This document shows, piece by piece, positions 6,941 to 7,275 of a stretch of DNA of 7,275 bases (within the stretch, counting starts at the first letter, position 1; each line of letters begins with the position of its first letter). The translations under genes were made by a program, and so were the position numbers. This DNA comes from an uncultured Lachnospiraceae bacterium. GTDB lineage: Bacteria; Bacillota; Clostridia; Lachnospirales; Lachnospiraceae. The notes beneath the pieces were generated by a model that saw only the letters and a program-made list of their open reading frames with translations, did not search any database and was not told where the DNA came from. The stretch lies in NCBI GenBank assembly GCA_946627575.1, contig CAMOVS010000056.1, forward strand, positions 1-7,275, in the 5' to 3' direction.

Positions 6941-7275
6941 CTAGCGGGGTCTTCCGATCAGGATCATAGGGATACCTGCTTGCCTGCAGGCTTCCACCTT
7001 GATATCCACCCCACCGGTCTTCCCGCTGTCCTTGGACACCAGTACCCGGGCTCCTGTTTTCCGGATCAGTCTCAGATTGTCTTCCACTGTATAAGGAGGC
7101 ATCTCGCCAAATACATGGTCGTCCGGGAAGCCGGCCTTCCTGCATCCCTCATAGGAAGCCTCCGTATCCAGAACCCGGATATAGAGCCTTTTCTCTGCAT
7201 CCCGGACTCCTTTATAATAATCGGCAGCTGTATTGACACCGGTGGTCAGAAGCATACTCCCTTCTCTCTCATTCA
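6941..7275 (-). CDS. cobK: Precorrin-6A reductase (CobK/CbiJ), C-terminal part, cut by the window edge
   Basis: CobK/CbiJ reduces the macrocycle of precorrin-6A (the cobalt form in the anaerobic route) with NAD(P)H. The frame runs from the right edge to a TAG at 6941-6943, about 111 residues, or roughly the last 40 per cent of a normal 240-260-residue protein. Family features are LLTTGVNT, then RLYIRVLDT with SYEGC (the family RVLP ... S ... C block), then FGEMPPYTVEDN in place of the common QGPFS.E.N, then VLVSKDSGKTGGVDIKVEA (family LVTK.SG..GG...K) and finally PMILIGRP. The frame stays open upstream of the ATG at 7255 as NEREGS, so that ATG is internal and the true start lies outside the window. 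It is the most upstream gene seen here. Confidence 0.88.
   Translation of the reverse strand, partial: NEREGSMLLTTGVNTAADYYKGVRDAEKRLYIRVLDTEASYEGCRKAGFPDDHVFGEMPPYTVEDNLRLIRKTGARVLVSKDSGKTGGVDIKVEACRQAGIPMILIGRPR

Noticed and set aside
6888..7145. Minus-strand 85-codon frame over the end of cobK and the gap before cbiA
   Set aside because: It overlaps the clear CobK C-terminus in another frame, and its protein is low-complexity, rich in Arg, Gly and Pro, with no motif.

Overview
The window is one leftward (minus-strand) operon segment for tetrapyrrole and cobalamin (vitamin B12) synthesis. It reads, in order of transcription: cobK/cbiJ (3' part), cbiA, cbiB, cobD, a cobQ-cobO fusion, sirC, a GNAT acetyltransferase, and hemB (5' part). 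Every base belongs to a gene or to a short junction. The largest gaps are 72 nt (cobK to cbiA) and 43 nt (GNAT to hemB). No RNA gene, CRISPR array, insertion sequence, riboswitch or terminator was found. A cobalamin riboswitch, if there is one, would lie upstream, beyond the right-hand edge.

The genes suggest an anaerobic Firmicute of the Clostridia (Lachnospiraceae-like). The reasons are strong AGGAGG-type ribosome sites, moderate GC by eye, and the packing of a separate sirC with cbi/cob genes and hemB in one operon. This is inference from gene content, not a taxonomic assignment.

The products fit consecutive steps. HemB makes porphobilinogen from 5-aminolevulinate. SirC oxidises precorrin-2 to sirohydrochlorin. 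CobK/CbiJ reduces the corrin ring at the precorrin-6A stage. CbiA amidates cobyrinate at a and c. The CobO domain adenosylates the cobalt. The CobQ domain amidates the remaining b, d, e and g side chains. CobD makes (R)-1-amino-2-propanol O-2-phosphate from threonine phosphate, and CbiB joins it to adenosylcobyric acid. The GNAT protein has no evident role in this pathway.

The least ordinary points are: (1) an uninterrupted CobQ-CobO fusion joining two successive enzymes, with a possible internal start that could also release free CobO; (2) a GNAT gene between sirC and hemB, bounded by a perfect 11-bp inverted repeat that touches its start and contains its stop. The rest is a conventional, tightly coupled B12 operon. 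I did not find evidence of a wholly new biological system.
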